A DNA stretch of 64,000 bases from Aspidiotus rigidus (GCA_035079385.1 JAVHKY010000027.1:1798001-1862000), one strand, 5' to 3'. Shown: positions 37,678-50,660, counted from the first letter of the stretch. Made by a program: numbers and translations. The notes: generated by a model from the sequence alone, not told the origin.

Positions 37678-38792
37678 ATTACAGAAAATTCTCTCTCATC
37701 TTTTCATTCACGAGGAAATCATCAAAAATATCAATTCTACAAAAATTACAGGGAATCGACTAGTGCAGTGCAGTGCTTATCATAATCATTATCATTAATC
37801 AGTGTTGATAAGCTTAGATTTGGATCCCTTGGATTGTGACTTCCAGCTTTAAGCTTTCTTACAAGTCATTGTAATGACGTTATCGTAAAACAGCACTGAG
37901 GACCATCTGGCAAAAGAACGTCTGTCTCTGTACAATTATTGTATTATTCATGGGACGGACGCTCTTCTGCCAGTACCTTCCTCATCTAGTCATCTACGAG
38001 AAGGAGCAACACGGGCCGGCTGGATAGCTGCTTGCGTTAGCTTGCGTTGCGTCGCGTCGCTTGTGTGGTATGTGGTGGTAGACCTGGCTTAAACGTTGCT
38101 TATTAGCCAATTTTTGTTTTTATTATCAGACAAGTTTGTAAAATACACGATTTCACACGAACGCGATGGAGTACACGTAAAACAAATCAACTTGATTTTC
38201 ATATTTCATTTCAATTCTGGATTCCCAACTAATTTCCAAAATTAAGTGATCTCTTCTCCAACTGTGGCCAAAAGTAATGAAAACGTACTCCGAATTCTTT
38301 GCATCCGATTTGTGATTTGAGCAACTATAGTATTGATCTCAGTTATCGAAAACCGAGGTGATTATTTTTGTTGTTCGCTGACTTATTTACGACGGAATCA
38401 TCTGTATCAAGCAAGCTTATCGGCGTTCTATGTTCGACGTAACGCCGTAAGGTATCTGTTCATGGAGAAGAATGGCTCTGACGATGAACTATTCGGTTAG
38501 TACCAACATAGTCACCATTATTTTATTGTAGTTTTCGCTATCGTCGAATAGCCGATTCTCGTTGCATGGGTATTTCACGTCCACTCGATACCGTCGTACA
38601 CTTCAAACCGCTATCCCACCTCATTCTTTCCTGAACAAAATATTCCTTTTGTCGTACCAGAAACTACAGCTTATTGTCTGTATGTATGTGTTGACGTGTT
38701 ACGATGAAACGCATTCCCGCGAGTCTTGTTAGTAGAACCTAGAAACCAACACCTTATACAGCTCCCGTTTTTTTCAGAACAATCCCCGCAAA
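37678..38792. promoter_or_regulatory. divergent promoter region between L28 and TM9SF3
   Basis: The 1.1 kb between the two start codons, transcribed outward on both strands, should hold both promoters. The block at 38,020-38,070 is a run of GCTTGCGTT / GCGTCGCGTC repeats, CpG-rich. The TM9SF3 start codon lies 18 bases after a strong acceptor (TTTTTTTCAG ending at 38,778), so a non-coding exon lies upstream, perhaps ending at the GTTAGT near 38,497. No TATA box was recognised. Confidence 0.5.
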
Positions 38793-40547
38793 ATGGTCCG
38801 CTGGAAATTCACTCTCCTACTGTATTTGACGCATCATTTCCTTTTCTTATTCGTCCGCGCCGACGAGCACAATCATAGATACGAAATTAACGACGAGGTC
38901 GTGCTGTGGATGAACACGGTCGGACCCTATCACAACAGGCAAGAAACGTACGGCTATTTCAGCCTTCCTTTTTGTAATGGTACTAAAGAGGCAATAAGTC
39001 ATTATCATGAAACGCTGGGCGAGGCGTTGCAAGGCGTCGAGTTCAAATTCAGCGGCTTAGATATTCAATTTCGACAGAACATAGGTTCGACTCCCTATTG
39101 CGAGATTATTCTGACCGAAGATAAACTGAAAACGTTTGTCTACGCCGTAAAAAATCATTACTGGTATCAAATGTACATCGACGATCTTCCCATATGGGGT
39201 ATCGTTGGCGATTGGGACGAGGCGAACAATGTGTACTATTTATGGACTCATAAAAAATTTGACATCGGTTACAACGGTGACCGCATCGTCGATATCAATT
39301 TGACCTCCGAGAATAAAGTTCCGCTGAAATTGAACGCCAAAATACCGTTCACATATGAGGTAAACTGGAAACCTTCGGATATCAAGTTCGAGCACCGGTT
39401 TGATAAATACCTCGATCCCACCTTCTTTCAACATCGTATACATTGGTTTAGTATATTCAACAGTTTCATGATGGTAATATTTTTGGTTGGTTTGGTATCC
39501 ATGATATTGATGCGAACGTTACGGAAGGATTACGCTCGATACAGCAAGGACGACGATCTTGAAGATATGGAGCGAGATCTAGGTGACGAGTACGGTTGGA
39601 AGCAGGTACACGGTGACGTATTTCGTCCACCGCCACATTCCATGCTCTTCTGTTGTCTCATCGGTACCGGATACCAAATCACGCTAGTCACTTTGTGCGT
39701 TATTACTTTCGCTATTTTGGGTGATCTCTATACTGAACGCGGTTCTTTGCTGAGTACGACCATATTTGTGTTCTCTATTACATCTCCGGTGAACGGATAC
39801 TTCGGTAGCAGCTTATATGCGCAGATGGGCGGCAAAAAATGGATCAAGCAAATGATCTTCTCCGCATTTTTGGTGCCGGAGTTGGTATGCAGCACTGCTT
39901 TTTTCATAAACTTCATAGCTATGTACTACCACGCCTCTCGCGCGATTCCATTCGGTACGATGATAGCTGTCCTGTGCATATGCTTCTTCGTCATATTACC
40001 GCTTACTATGGTCGGCACCGTACTTGGGCGCAATTTGAGTGGCCAGCCGGATTATCCTTGCCGCATAAATGCAGTACCGCGACCTATACCGGAGAAGAAA
40101 TGGTACATGGATCCGTCGGTGATAATTATGCTCGGTGGGATACTACCGTTCGGCTCAATATTTATCGAGATGTACTTCATTTTCACCTCATTTTGGGCGT
40201 ACAAAATTTATTACGTCTATGGTTTCATGTTATTGGTTTTCCTAATTTTGGTCATTGTAACCGTGTGCGTGACAATCGTGTGCACTTACTTCTTGTTGAA
40301 CGCCGAAGACTATCGTTGGCAGTGGACTAGCTTTCTGTCGGCCGCCTCGACCTCGGTCTACGTGTACATGTATTCAATTTATTATTTCTTTTTCAAAACC
40401 AAAATGTACGGCCTGTTTCAAACGACCTTCTATTTCGGTTACATGGCTTTGTTTAGTCTGACACTCGGTATCATGTGTGGAACGCTCGGCTATTTCGGGG
40501 CTTCAATATTCGTTCGCAAGATCTACAGTACAGTGAAGATCGATTAA
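38793..40547 (+). CDS. TM9SF3: transmembrane 9 superfamily member 3
   Basis: Nine-membrane-span (EMP70) protein of the Golgi/endosome membrane, involved in sorting of membrane proteins. The intronless frame has 584 codons, close to the usual 589. A signal peptide spans residues 1-23 ([16 protein letters not shown] before DEHNH). A long lumenal domain follows to about 215. The first membrane span is [19 protein letters not shown]. The cytosolic loop [20 protein letters not shown] with [13 protein letters not shown] is diagnostic of member 3. Eight further spans occupy about 290-575. The C-terminus [11 protein letters not shown] ends in K-x-D, the family's COPI-binding Golgi-retention motif. 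A splice acceptor directly upstream shows a 5'UTR intron. A poly(A) signal AATAAA lies at 40,892. Confidence 0.97.
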   Translation: MVRWKFTLLLYLTHHFLFLFVRADEHNHRYEINDEVVLWMNTVGPYHNRQETYGYFSLPFCNGTKEAISHYHETLGEALQGVEFKFSGLDIQFRQNIGSTPYCEIILTEDKLKTFVYAVKNHYWYQMYIDDLPIWGIVGDWDEANNVYYLWTHKKFDIGYNGDRIVDINLTSENKVPLKLNAKIPFTYEVNWKPSDIKFEHRFDKYLDPTFFQHRIHWFSIFNSFMMVIFLVGLVSMILMRTLRKDYARYSKDDDLEDMERDLGDEYGWKQVHGDVFRPPPHSMLFCCLIGTGYQITLVTLCVITFAILGDLYTERGSLLSTTIFVFSITSPVNGYFGSSLYAQMGGKKWIKQMIFSAFLVPELVCSTAFFINFIAMYYHASRAIPFGTMIAVLCICFFVILPLTMVGTVLGRNLSGQPDYPCRINAVPRPIPEKKWYMDPSVIIMLGGILPFGSIFIEMYFIFTSFWAYKIYYVYGFMLLVFLILVIVTVCVTIVCTYFLLNAEDYRWQWTSFLSAASTSVYVYMYSIYYFFFKTKMYGLFQTTFYFGYMALFSLTLGIMCGTLGYFGASIFVRKIYSTVKID

Positions 40548-43500
40548 TGTACTTTTCCTTTTCTTTTTGATTTATCATTATTGTTCTTTCCTATTGGCTC
40601 TCTTCTTGTCCCCTCCTCTCTCCTTTCGTTTAATGTGTCCCGTTTCAAATAATCTAAAATTCGCTAGTCAACCAGCGCTGAATGGGTGATGTTTGGACTG
40701 ATCTGAGTATGTAGTCTTAGATAGACGGGGGTATTGTGTGGAAATATTTTACCCCGTGGTGCCATATACGAAGAAGTCGTTTGTAAAAAGCACAGGCTTG
40801 TCGAACAACATACGAATTGTTTTTTTTTAATTTCACCGTGTGATATACTTATATTGTATAGTGACGAACGTTTTCTTCGGCGCTGATAAAGAATAAAAAC
40901 AAATTTTTGCTTATCTTGATGGTCGATTTTGTTCGATAAGACACCTTACGTACATTCGGGCTATCTTACATTCGCCAGAGTGGTTAATTTATGAAGAATG
41001 AGAATATCGAGCGGAATCGATTCTCGTTTTCTACTGCCCATCCATTCCGTGAAGGTAATTATGAATTCGTGATCGGTAGTAATGCTGTAATCTTCGTTTT
41101 ACTGGTCGCCCGACCAAGCAAATCCAAACATTAGAGAAGTCTTAATTATTTACCTTTTAGACAAAAATATTTCTCCTTTGTGTAAAAATTACTACCTACG
41201 GACTTCGATCTAATTCCCCCTTTCTATTTTACGGCTTCGTTTTAATACATTGTCTTTTATTTTATTTTTTTTCTTGGTCTTAAACTCTTTAGGATCACGT
41301 TGTTTATTTAGACATTTGTTGAAGTACCCGCCACTATCCGTCCATGTAAAATACGTGGGAGTAAATTGAGAAGAGGGAATTCGTTTTTTATTTTCACAAG
41401 TACGATATTTGTCTCGTTGACATATTTAAAAATCACTAGTTTATTTCGCCCAACACATCTTTGTTTCATGCATGTATGAATATTTTGACTCATTGACATC
41501 GTTATTTTCCTTGCAAATCGGTGGGAATATTTTCTTGCGACCTTAGCTGTGTATCAAAATCGCAAAATAATCGGGAATCTTATTATTTTTTTTTTCGGAT
41601 GTGATTCCCCATGAGCATAGATAACGCCCTAGAAATCAATGAATATTTCCTTACTAGAATATATTCAAGGTATTAAAGCTCTTGGGCTGAAGGCTTTGTA
41701 CTCTTTTTAGAAAACTATCAAAGAGGAGTTCATGTTCTATTACGAAATATTCTTCGGTATTTAGAACGTAACCTTCGTTTGTAGAAAATCGTATACGAAA
41801 ATAGTAAACAAAAAGTGATGAAAAACAAAATTCTGCTAGCAAAATTTTGCGATATCATCGAAATGATTGTGACGTCAAACAAAACTTTTCTATTCTTTAG
41901 CTTTCAAAGTTACCAAAACTGAAGATTTAGGTTTTTTTTTCCTTTTGCAATGAGAATACTTAAGAGATTTGTAGTAAAGAGAGATGTGTATGTTTTATTA
42001 TGTTGCTTTTTTTTGTTTCTCTTCAAATTTAGTCTTTACTTTTGAATGTATCGTGATTGTTCGTCGTATTGTTTTTAATTTCCTTTGTTCTTATCGTGTG
42101 TATAGCTATCGTATCTCTTCCTATTTTCTACTCAAATCTATCTTTTATTTTCTATTTTTGTTTCCGTTTCCATCATTCATCAGTTGGGAAAAATTTGATT
42201 ACTATCCTTAAAATCGGCGGTAAAGAAACGTGAATATTCATTCAACTCTTGGGCTTGAGAACCTATTTTTTTCTTTATTTTTTATTTTTTTGATCGAACT
42301 GTTAGAATGATCACAGAAGTAAGAATATTTTTGAGTTATTTGTTGCTTTTAAACTCAATGAAAATCTCCACCATCGAGTCTTTTTTACATGTTGGCACGA
42401 TTTGTTTTATTTTTCGGAAAAACTTTGCTCAACGAAAAGTTGTACGAGGAGATGAAACGTGATCCTGCTTTCTATCTCTATTTCTGTTCATTGTAAGATA
42501 AGCAGAAAAATACAAACAATGAGTTGTAAGAAGAGAAACTGCCATAAATTATTTTTCGTGATTTTTTTTTTTTTTTTTTTTCTTCATTAATCCATCAGAA
42601 AGTTTTCATGTGTACAAATTCATGAAGATCGTAAAATAGCAGCCTGAACATTCTTGGAGCAACGAGAACAAATCCTTACTCGGAGGCGCTAATAGAAAAA
42701 TTTGTTAAATTTCGTAGTCATACCTTTGTCACCTCCTGGCTTCACCGTTGTGTCATTTGAATAGGTGAGCTAGCTTCCACTTTTCTCCTTTTTATAGGAT
42801 GTTCTTTTTTGTTACTCTGATTTTTTTTTCTTCCTTCAACGCTTATATCCTCTCTCCTACTGATCATTATGTGTTCCCAATTTTTTCCTAGTTCATCAAA
42901 TCATCGTTGCTTGAGGAGGTTGCGAACGATAGTGCTGGAACGATGTTCAGTACAAGCTGTAGAATAATATAGATCCACGTTCTTGTTAACAAAAATAAAT
43001 CAAGCGAACGTTCGAAGAAGGTTCTGTTATTCAAAGCAAATAAACCAAAATCAGCTTTTCGACTGCTTTGGCTCTGTAGGTTCGACTTCATTGGAGGGAC
43101 GGTCACTCAAACATTTTTGAAATATTCGTAGGCACCTGAAACGTCTGATGAATGGCTGTATTTTATCATCTATCTTCCCTCATTCCAACCGTATCGTACA
43201 ATATTTCATTGGAGGAAACTGAGGTAGAGATGCTTGGAAGATAACTATTCAACGAGTATCTGTGAGACGAGTGCCCACTTTTTTTCGATAGCAGTTCTTT
43301 AGAGTTGCGTGTAGTTGAATCAGTCCCAGCATCCACCGTGAATATCGAACTTCCGAAGGCTGCTCGTTGACCGCTTTACCAAAAAATATCCTTTAATTTT
43401 TATTAGGGAATATCCTTTTTTCTTCAACAAGCGCTCCACATTTCATTGATAATTTCCAGCGTTCGAATCAATTTTTTCTTCTCTTCTATTAAGGGTGTAT

Positions 43501-44225
43501 TATATTTTCAAAGTTTTAAAGATAATTTGTGATTTTTTCGTTACGTGTATAGACTCATTTAGAGAATAAATATACGCTAAGTTATTTTGTCATTATTGAA
43601 AATAAGGAAATGTTTTTGTTTTCTTTCCTACACCTTTAAATTATGAGAATTTTTTCTTACAATAATTGTATAAAATTTATTGTTTTAATATTAATAAAAT
43701 GAAGAAAAACTGAGTGAAAATTAGTAGAGTAAACGTTATATTTTCGCCTGTATGATTGATTTTCGAACTGCATAATATAAAAGGAGGCGGAGGGGGGGAG
43801 GAGGGAGAATAAGTATACTATCGACTACCATAATTTCAATACAAAATGTTAAATTTAAGTAGGTATAACACGACGTGAAAATTTAGAATTAAATAAAATT
43901 GTAGGTTCTACAGACGAAGTGACGGCGTTTAGAATCTTCAAACTTCGGTTTCTGTTTTTGCTCATGGGCTTTGTGAGTGTGGTATCGTTACATCGTCAGC
44001 TATTGAAAAACAAACTCGAATTTAGATTTATGCAGTCGTCTACTTTTTTTTTTTTTTTTTTTTTTTTTCAAACTTCGCTTTCTATCCTTACTTACTCGAC
44101 AAGTTCATGTTCGATATTTTTTTACCGCGAACCACTGTTACGTGTTCTAGCTGCAAACGTGAAGTAAAAAGTTCGGATGAGAGAAGATTTTTTGTGTGCA
44201 GTCGATTTAAAAGCGTAATACTTAC
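40548..44225. other. 3'UTR of TM9SF3 and 3' side of the stathmin-like gene
   Basis: TM9SF3 transcription should end soon after AATAAA at 40,892-40,897. The stathmin-like gene approaches from the right on the minus strand, so its last exon(s) and 3'UTR should lie in 41-44.2 kb, but I could not recognise them. The region is T-rich on the plus strand, with poly(T) tracts at 42,560-42,580 and 44,042-44,069. Small minus frames near 41,308-41,842 and 42,888-43,106 show no stathmin features. Confidence 0.4.
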
Positions 44226-45725
44226 TCGTTTTCGTATTCTGTCCATTTTATATTGCAGTAATCGATCTCGCATTTTATCCGCTGCTTGCCTTTTGTTGTG
44301 TAACGTATTGATGGTATTTTGACACGTTTCTCGTTGTTTTCTGATCAACCTGTCTCGAACCTTTTGCACTTTTTCTATCTGCAATTAATTGAAATAATGG
44401 TTAGACCCAATGAGCTATGTACGATCAATTTAGAATATTGACGAAGAGGTGAAGCTGTTGCATGCTATTATAGACGCACTCGCATGAAACCTAATTCAGG
44501 GACCTCAAAGGCTGGTGACCTCAAGTCCAAATTCATTCCCTTCGTTCTCTACTGTTGACAGAATAAATCCAATAATAAACTCTCGGTTCGTTTCCTTCGA
44601 TTTCTTATCAGATATGGTTGCAAGGTTCAACGAAAGTGAGGACATTGACCTCCACATTTAGTCGTTACGTCATAATTTATCCTTGCAGTTCCCTATACAG
44701 GTGAGGAATTTGTACAATACATAATTGTGACCTGCGATGAGAAAAAGATGCTCATTGCACACTGACAGGAACACCATTTCTCTCTTATTAGATATCCAAT
44801 CAGAGAGAAATGGTGTTCTTGCATCAATGGGCAATGAGCATCCTTTTCTCATCGCAGGTCACAATTATTAGAGCTATTTTGCATCCTTTTATTGCGCTGA
44901 GTTTTGTATTCTACTTCGGCACATAAATCTAGTTGTTTTCTCATAATTTTCAAGTCTTGATGAACTGTTATCAGTTATTGGGAGTAGGGAAATCTAAAAA
45001 TGATAATGACGTAATGATTAAATATGACTACCCATATCCTCACTCTGGTCGTCTATTACCACAAACTATTGAGGAAATTATGGAGAGAAGTGAAGTGTAC
45101 ACGAGTTGTCAAATACTTACAAAGCGTCTACTCTTCGATACAATGTTCTGCAGAAAGCGTTCTCGTCTAGCCGCATTCAGCTGCAGCTTCTCGTTGATGT
45201 CGCGCAGCAATTCGTCGGGCGTTTTTACTGGCGGATGCTGACTGAATCTGGTAGGTGGTTTTGCGTCTCCGCTCATCATATTATTTGCATCGTCATTCAG
45301 CATCAGACGTTTAGTTTTTAGGTCGAAAAATGCGCTGTGAATGACGGCTGTAGAGGCCTCCGGTATCTTTGAGGGCTGGACCGTTACAGTCTGTTTTCCA
45401 GTTTCTTCGTGAGATGACTCCGACTGGCTGCTGCTAAACGTGCTCAAGTCTGCAAAGAGAGAGAAAATCGTGATAAGCGAAAATCTTGGTCCGGATCACT
45501 TCTCGAGATTGAATTTGGTACGATCCGTTGGGCGGTCAATTTTTGAGAGGACGCTGAACTGAAGCATTTCAAAAAAAAGCTTCAATTATACAAAATAGTC
45601 TGAGTAAGGAAATGACGTAAGGCACTCGGTTGCTTTATGAGTATGAAGAAAGATAGAATCTGAAACATTTTACATTATACGAACTTACTTTCTTGAAAGC
45701 TACTTCGAACTTCTACTTCGGACAT
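44226..45725 (-). CDS. stathmin-like microtubule regulator, three exons, 3' end not found
   Basis: Probable stathmin-family protein, which binds tubulin dimers through a long helix. Coding exons on the minus strand: 45,725-45,689 (MSEVEVRSSFQE), 45,449-45,121 and 44,378-44,226. Both introns have GTAAGT donors and CAG acceptors, and phases match (1, then 0). The second exon begins with a Ser/Thr/Gln-rich part (SSSQSESSHEETGKQ) and ends with DELLRDINEKLQLNAARRER, like the KL-AAEERR repeat of stathmins. The third is a charged helix (IEKVQKVRDRLIRKQRETCQ, later ADKMRDRLLQYKMDRIRKR). About 172 residues are recognised. A GTAAGT donor then demands at least one more exon further left. Family assignment rests on helix pattern only; another coiled-coil protein is possible. 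Confidence 0.55.
44721..44868. mobile_element. complete palindromic MITE, 148 bases
   Basis: An almost continuous inverted repeat, from ATAATTGTGACCTGCGATGA on the left to its mirror TCATCGCAGGTCACAATTAT on the right, folding round a centre at about 44,795 (TCTCTCTTATTAGATATCC). It lies in the second intron of the stathmin-like gene (between exons 2 and 3). If transcribed it would make a hairpin of about 70 base pairs. A one-armed relative is at 7,787-7,877. Confidence 0.8.
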
Positions 45726-46200
45726 TTTGACACGTTTGAGAATTGAGGTTCTGTTGACGAGAGGGATATTACTTGAATTTGGAGAAAAGTGCGTGAATTT
45801 TTTGTGCGACACTACTACTATAAAGTACGAGAAAAGTAAATATAATTTTCACTGACTTTACTCGGAAAAAATAATATAAATAATTTTTAGTATAGATATA
45901 TCAAACGATGCATTATAGCTTATAATTTTGCAAACATTTTTCACTTTTTTTTCACGCTAGTTTTCGATCAAATTATTTCCATCGGACTTGACGATCACGA
46001 ATCATACGCTTTAAGAGCGTTCGAAATTTGTCACTTTCTTTTTCTCTTTCACGTTATTTGAGGTCCGAGAATGGCCAACAGAGTATGGTTGGAAGAATTT
46101 CCGCGGCCATATATTTATCTTATTCCGGCGTGATCTCCCTTTAATTAGCTCATCGGTCACACTTTATATCTTGGAAAATTTATCTTGCGATTGAGAAGTT
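45726..46200. promoter_or_regulatory. 5' region of the stathmin-like gene
   Basis: Sequence upstream of the minus-strand ATG at 45,725. It probably includes the 5'UTR and promoter. A plus-strand ATG at 46,072 opens only a 20-codon frame and is not called. No clear core promoter motif was recognised. Confidence 0.3.
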
Positions 46201-48260
46201 TGTTGAAATTCGCCAACATCTAATATACTAAAAAGCTAAATGACCCTTTGCCTCTCATTCCTGATTTGCCCGATACAATTTAGCTAAAAAATAGCTAACG
46301 CGTGTATTCGATTACTATATATATGAATTGCCTAGCAAATTATAAGAAAAAATATTCGTGAAATTCTAATGACGTCACAGCGACTGAAGGTTAACAGGCA
46401 AAATAGAAAATAGAAAATTAATAATTATTGGTTATTTAAGTGCAACGATTCATTATCACAAACGTGCTTATTACAAACGTGCGTGTAAAAGTTCTCCATT
46501 TTATAATACTAAAAACTGTGCCCTTTTCCTCACCGCGATTCATACCTAATTTACCCGATACAATTTAGCTAAAAAATAGCTAAAACCGAATATTATACGT
46601 GCATTCTATTACTGTATATAGATATAAGAGTAAAATGAATTACCTAGCAAATTTGAAGGAAGAAAAAAAAAAAACAATTCAATTCTACATCGAGCATCGA
46701 ATTTATCTATCTGCGTAAAATGAATTGCCTAGCAAAATAAAACGTAACAACGATTCAACCTTACATCGATTACCTCGCCTCTCTAAACAACCTCACCTCA
46801 GGTTAGATGTCCAAAGTCTCGATAAAAGGTAGCTTACTTTCTTGGACGTGAGACAAGAAAAATGAATTCGACAAAAAGTTTTAATGATGTCACAATGTCC
46901 ATATAATTATAATGATAATATAAGTATCTAATGAAGGAGAGCCAACAGGTAAAATAGAAAATAGTAGTCATAAAAATATGAGAATCCCTTATAAGTGTCA
47001 ACTTTTTGAATAAAAATCACTTCAATTGTAAGAAGTAGAAGAAGAAAAGCGATTAAAATATTTGTAAAATGGTATTATGGTTGTATTCTGAAAATAAGAA
47101 TAACTGGAGTGGAGTGAGAAACAAACGAAAAGAACGTGAGGATAGGGAAGATGATTGGAAGAAGAGGTAGCAATTGAGTCAGATGGTGGTACTCAAATTT
47201 TAAGGCAGGAGAAAGAAAATGGATATGTATAAGTTGGAGTAATTAAGTACCATAGGTAGTTGCGGGAGTTGGAAACCGTGCTGGGGATGATTACATGGGA
47301 CAGAGGATGAGACTGAGATTATATTGTGGGAAGTACGTTGATTTTGGAGAGTAGGACAGGAAAAAAGATGATAGATTGTCAGATTATCTGCATAATAAGA
47401 TTTACATGAAGGTAGAGCATGGAAACCCAGGAGGAGATGAGAATGTTCAAGTTGAGAGTGACCAATTCTATATCGAGCAAAAATAACCTCTTTATGGTGG
47501 GAATTTCTGTTCGCTGAAGACTGAGGATAGGTTAACTTTTAATGATTCCAAGTTTGTTGCAGGGTTGTTTTTTTATGTGAGTGATACAAGAATTAAGCTA
47601 GGATTAAGAAATAATGAAAGTTTTTATGGTCGTAAGTACGTAGTTATAAGGTGGGGTCCTTAATTTTGGGTGAAAGGGTGCAGTTTTTAGGCGCGCAATC
47701 AGTTTGATCATATTGAGGGCAACCGATGTGAACTGAGAATCAAATAAAAGATACGTTTTGTACAGATGAGCGTAGAAAAGTGTGAGCTTAAACCTAATCA
47801 GAATTCCAACTATAGACACATCATGTGAGAAATTGAGAGGGATGTATTCAGGAAAAGTAGGGGGTACGATTCTAAGAAAAGGGCACAACGAAAGTTGAAA
47901 AAGAATATTATCATAAATAATATCAACAAGTATGAAGAGTTTCGGAAAACCCTGAAGAATGGAATAAAGTAGCGCATAAAACATACCTCAGTTCCCTAGA
48001 AGAAGGCTTCAGACGAAATCCATCACATACCTAATTTACCCGATACAATTAAGCTAAAAAATAGCTAAAGCCTAATATTATAACGGTAACGACCTTCTCT
48101 TTGCACTTCGTACCTCATTTTATCCGATACAATTTAGCACTTCGCAAATTGAAGGATAATTAATTTGGCAAAAAGTTCTAATGACGTCCAAATGTCCACA
48201 TAATGATGGAAAGTATCTAATGAAGGAGAGCTAATAGGCAAAATAGAAAATAGTAGTCAC
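46200..48260. repeat. dispersed copies of a GATACAATTTAGCTA repeat
   Basis: The motif CCCGATACAATTTAGCTAAA followed by AAATAGCTAA occurs near 46,270, 46,555 and 48,037, with a shorter copy near 48,122. Each is followed by related sequence, including CCTAGCAAATT (46,331, 46,643, 46,723), TCTAATGACGTC and GGCAAAATAGAAAATAG (46,400, 46,950, 48,238). The copies have diverged by roughly 10-20 percent by eye, which indicates old duplication of one repetitive unit, perhaps the 3' flank of the non-LTR fragments interleaved with them. Confidence 0.6.
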
Positions 48261-48800
48261 CAAAATATGATGATCCCTTATCAATATCAACTTTTTGAAT
48301 CAAAAATCACTTCCATTGTAAGAAGTAGAAGAAGAAAAGCAACTGAAATATTTGGAAAATGGAACTGACTAACACAGGTAGTTGCGAGAGCTGGAAACTG
48401 TGTTGGAAATGATTACACAGGTCAGAGGATAATTGAGAAAATACTTTGTAGGAAGTATGTTGATTTTGAAGAGTAGAACAGGAAAAAAGGTGATAGATTC
48501 TCAGATTATCTGTATAATAAGATAGTAAGGATTGTAATGAAGCTTCCAATCAGATTTCTAGGATTCAACCAAAAGAAGTTCAATTGAAGGCTGTAATAGA
48601 AAACAATCACATGTTTAATAAAGTTGAATAAGGAATTCCCACATCCTCTTCTATGGGACGGATTGGTTTTGATATTGAGAATTGAATTCAAAATTGGAGG
48701 GGTTCCAAAAAGAGGAATTAGATTTGATAAAATTTTGAAAATTAAGCTAACTATAGCAAAAGGGACTCTGAAAAATTGAGACATTTGAGCTCTATTATGA
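46860..48800 (-). mobile_element. two diverged fragments of a jockey-type non-LTR retrotransposon
   Basis: On the minus strand, 47,984-47,604 translates as end-of-reverse-transcriptase sequence (IPLNFSHDVSIVGILIRFKL, cf. the usual SH-V-FLGI-LD-KL). About 47,500-47,110 gives the C-terminal block EVIFARYRIGHSQLEHSHLL, then DNLTIYHLFSCPTLQNQ. A second copy of this last part is at 48,560-48,300 (DNLRIYHLFSCSTLQNQHTS). Both copies extend into matching sequence on their 3' side. Stops and gaps prevent any working protein. The family is related to the plus-strand relic at the left of the window. Confidence 0.6.
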
Positions 48801-50660
48801 TAGATAAGGGATAGGAAAAATTTTCAATATCAAAGGAGTCAGATTTGAAAAGATTTTTAATATTGGGAATTGAGCTGTATATGACAGGAGAGGAACTTGT
48901 AAAAAATTGAACCATCAGAGGAGTTGAAATTGAAAACGCATTTTGTACATCGACCTTTGCAATTATGACAAGTGGACAACTTTAAAAACTGTCGACTTCC
49001 AAGCTACAAATATATTTTTTAAGAGAGGAACATGGAAGAATTTCAACTTCCAAGATATATATGACAGGAAAAGGACTTGGAAAAATATCTACCATCGTTC
49101 TAGGTAAATGATGGCGAGACACCAAAATTTTCAAAAATCCCTCCCCCTATGGAATAGGTTTCCTATTGAACCTCAATTTAGGTTAGGTAGTTGACATCAT
49201 AAAAAACTGGAAATGCTCTTAACATCATCAGGATTTAACAGAAGAATCCCTAGAGAATAGTGAATTACAAAAATCAAGACTCGATGTCAAGAATAACTGT
49301 TAGTTGGAGGTGGGTGGACTCGAAGGAATAAATTGAAGGCCTTGAGAAATTTTTTTCTAATTAAGGTAAATGAAGGAAGGGATTTTCAAAGTCTCAACTA
49401 AATCAACTCGAAAATAGGAGGAGTTACATTATGGAAGAGTGTGATACTGAGGCAGAGAACAATTTGGAAGACTCAGGAAACGATAAAGAAAGAAAAAAAA
49501 AAAAAAAGGTTGTATGGAAGAACAAGTAAAGAATGAAAGAGTGCAAAATTGAATGAAATTAAGAAAGAAGAAAAGCTTGAAAAGAAAACTAAGCAGATTG
49601 AATTGAACTATGGGCCAAAAAAAAGTTGTCTGGATAATTTCTACTTTTTTTTTTTTTTCAATATCCAAAGTAGAAATATCTAGATCATTTACCGAGATTT
49701 TTAAAAATTATTCCTGTTTATATAGCGCTCTCGAATAAGATAAAAATGAAAAAACAAAAAACTAAGAGGCGCGCCGTAGGCGCGCCGGACTTGTTGAAAG
49801 ATAAGTTTCTACCCTTTGACGAAAAATCTCCTTGTTGATAACCATAAGGTATGTCTCCAAACAACGTCCTTTGCCCCTCTTCCCCGCTGTATACTCAGCA
49901 AAAATCTGGGGAAATTTGAAAATTGATGAAAGACCCAGGCTAACCGTTTTTGTGGAAAGCCAGGAAAAATCAAGGAACCTTATGAAAAAAGAAATTTCCT
50001 TTTCTTTTACTCCTCTTTCTTTTTCTCATTTATAACGTACTAAGTGAAATGTTTGTAATTTTCCCTGTTGTCTGTTCTTTTCTCTATCATGGGTGGAGCA
50101 ACAATTAGCAATACAAACCGATTGCGATTATAAAGTATACGACTTGAAAAATCGTTTCTTTGTGCCATGAATGGAGTATGCGCTGCCTTAATTTTTTACT
50201 GTATTTAAAATATTTACAACATGTGATAATTGAATAAAATTATTGTATTCGGGAATGTGCGCGTATTTGTTGTTTCCCTTTTTGGATGAGCTGTGGCGAT
50301 CTTATTTAAGGTACGTTGATGTAACTTCTGCTTTCAATATGAGTGATCTGGCACGACCGAATCAGATTATTGGGGATATCGTGACCAAACAATAGGACAG
50401 GATATTTTTTCACACCTAGCGAGATTTGTCGTGTGATTTATAAATATCCTTGCTACCATTACAGGATAGCAGAGACCCACGCGCAAGTCTTGTTGTCAGA
50501 AATGGTCTGATTTTGTCGTGCGAGTTCTTAAATTTATGTTATGCCCTGCAAATCGTATTTCTGACACGCGCCATCACCCAGTAGAGTTGTAGACGTTTTA
50601 TAAATTATTTTTTAGCTTTGATTTATTTAAAGGAATGTAACAATTATGATTATTTTTCAG
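48801..50660. other. purine-rich repeats, then non-coding flank
   Basis: From 48,800 to 49,700 the plus strand is A/G-rich with loosely repeated phrases (TATATGACAGGAGAGGAACT and TATATGACAGGAAAAGGACT), probably degenerate transposon sequence. At 49,768-49,790 is GAGGCGCGCCGTAGGCGCGC, a short GC-rich repeat. The frame at 49,832-50,035 has coding-like content (PAVYSAKIWGNLKIDERPRL) but no family, so it was not called. Confidence 0.35.

Noticed and set aside
39839..40330. A 163-codon plus-strand frame inside TM9SF3
   Set aside because: It is a shifted-frame shadow of the TM9SF3 coding sequence; the real frame shows all family motifs.
46072..46134. ATG opening a 20-codon frame opposite the stathmin-like gene
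   Set aside because: Very short, no convincing donor, and no link to the exon at 50,661 could be shown.
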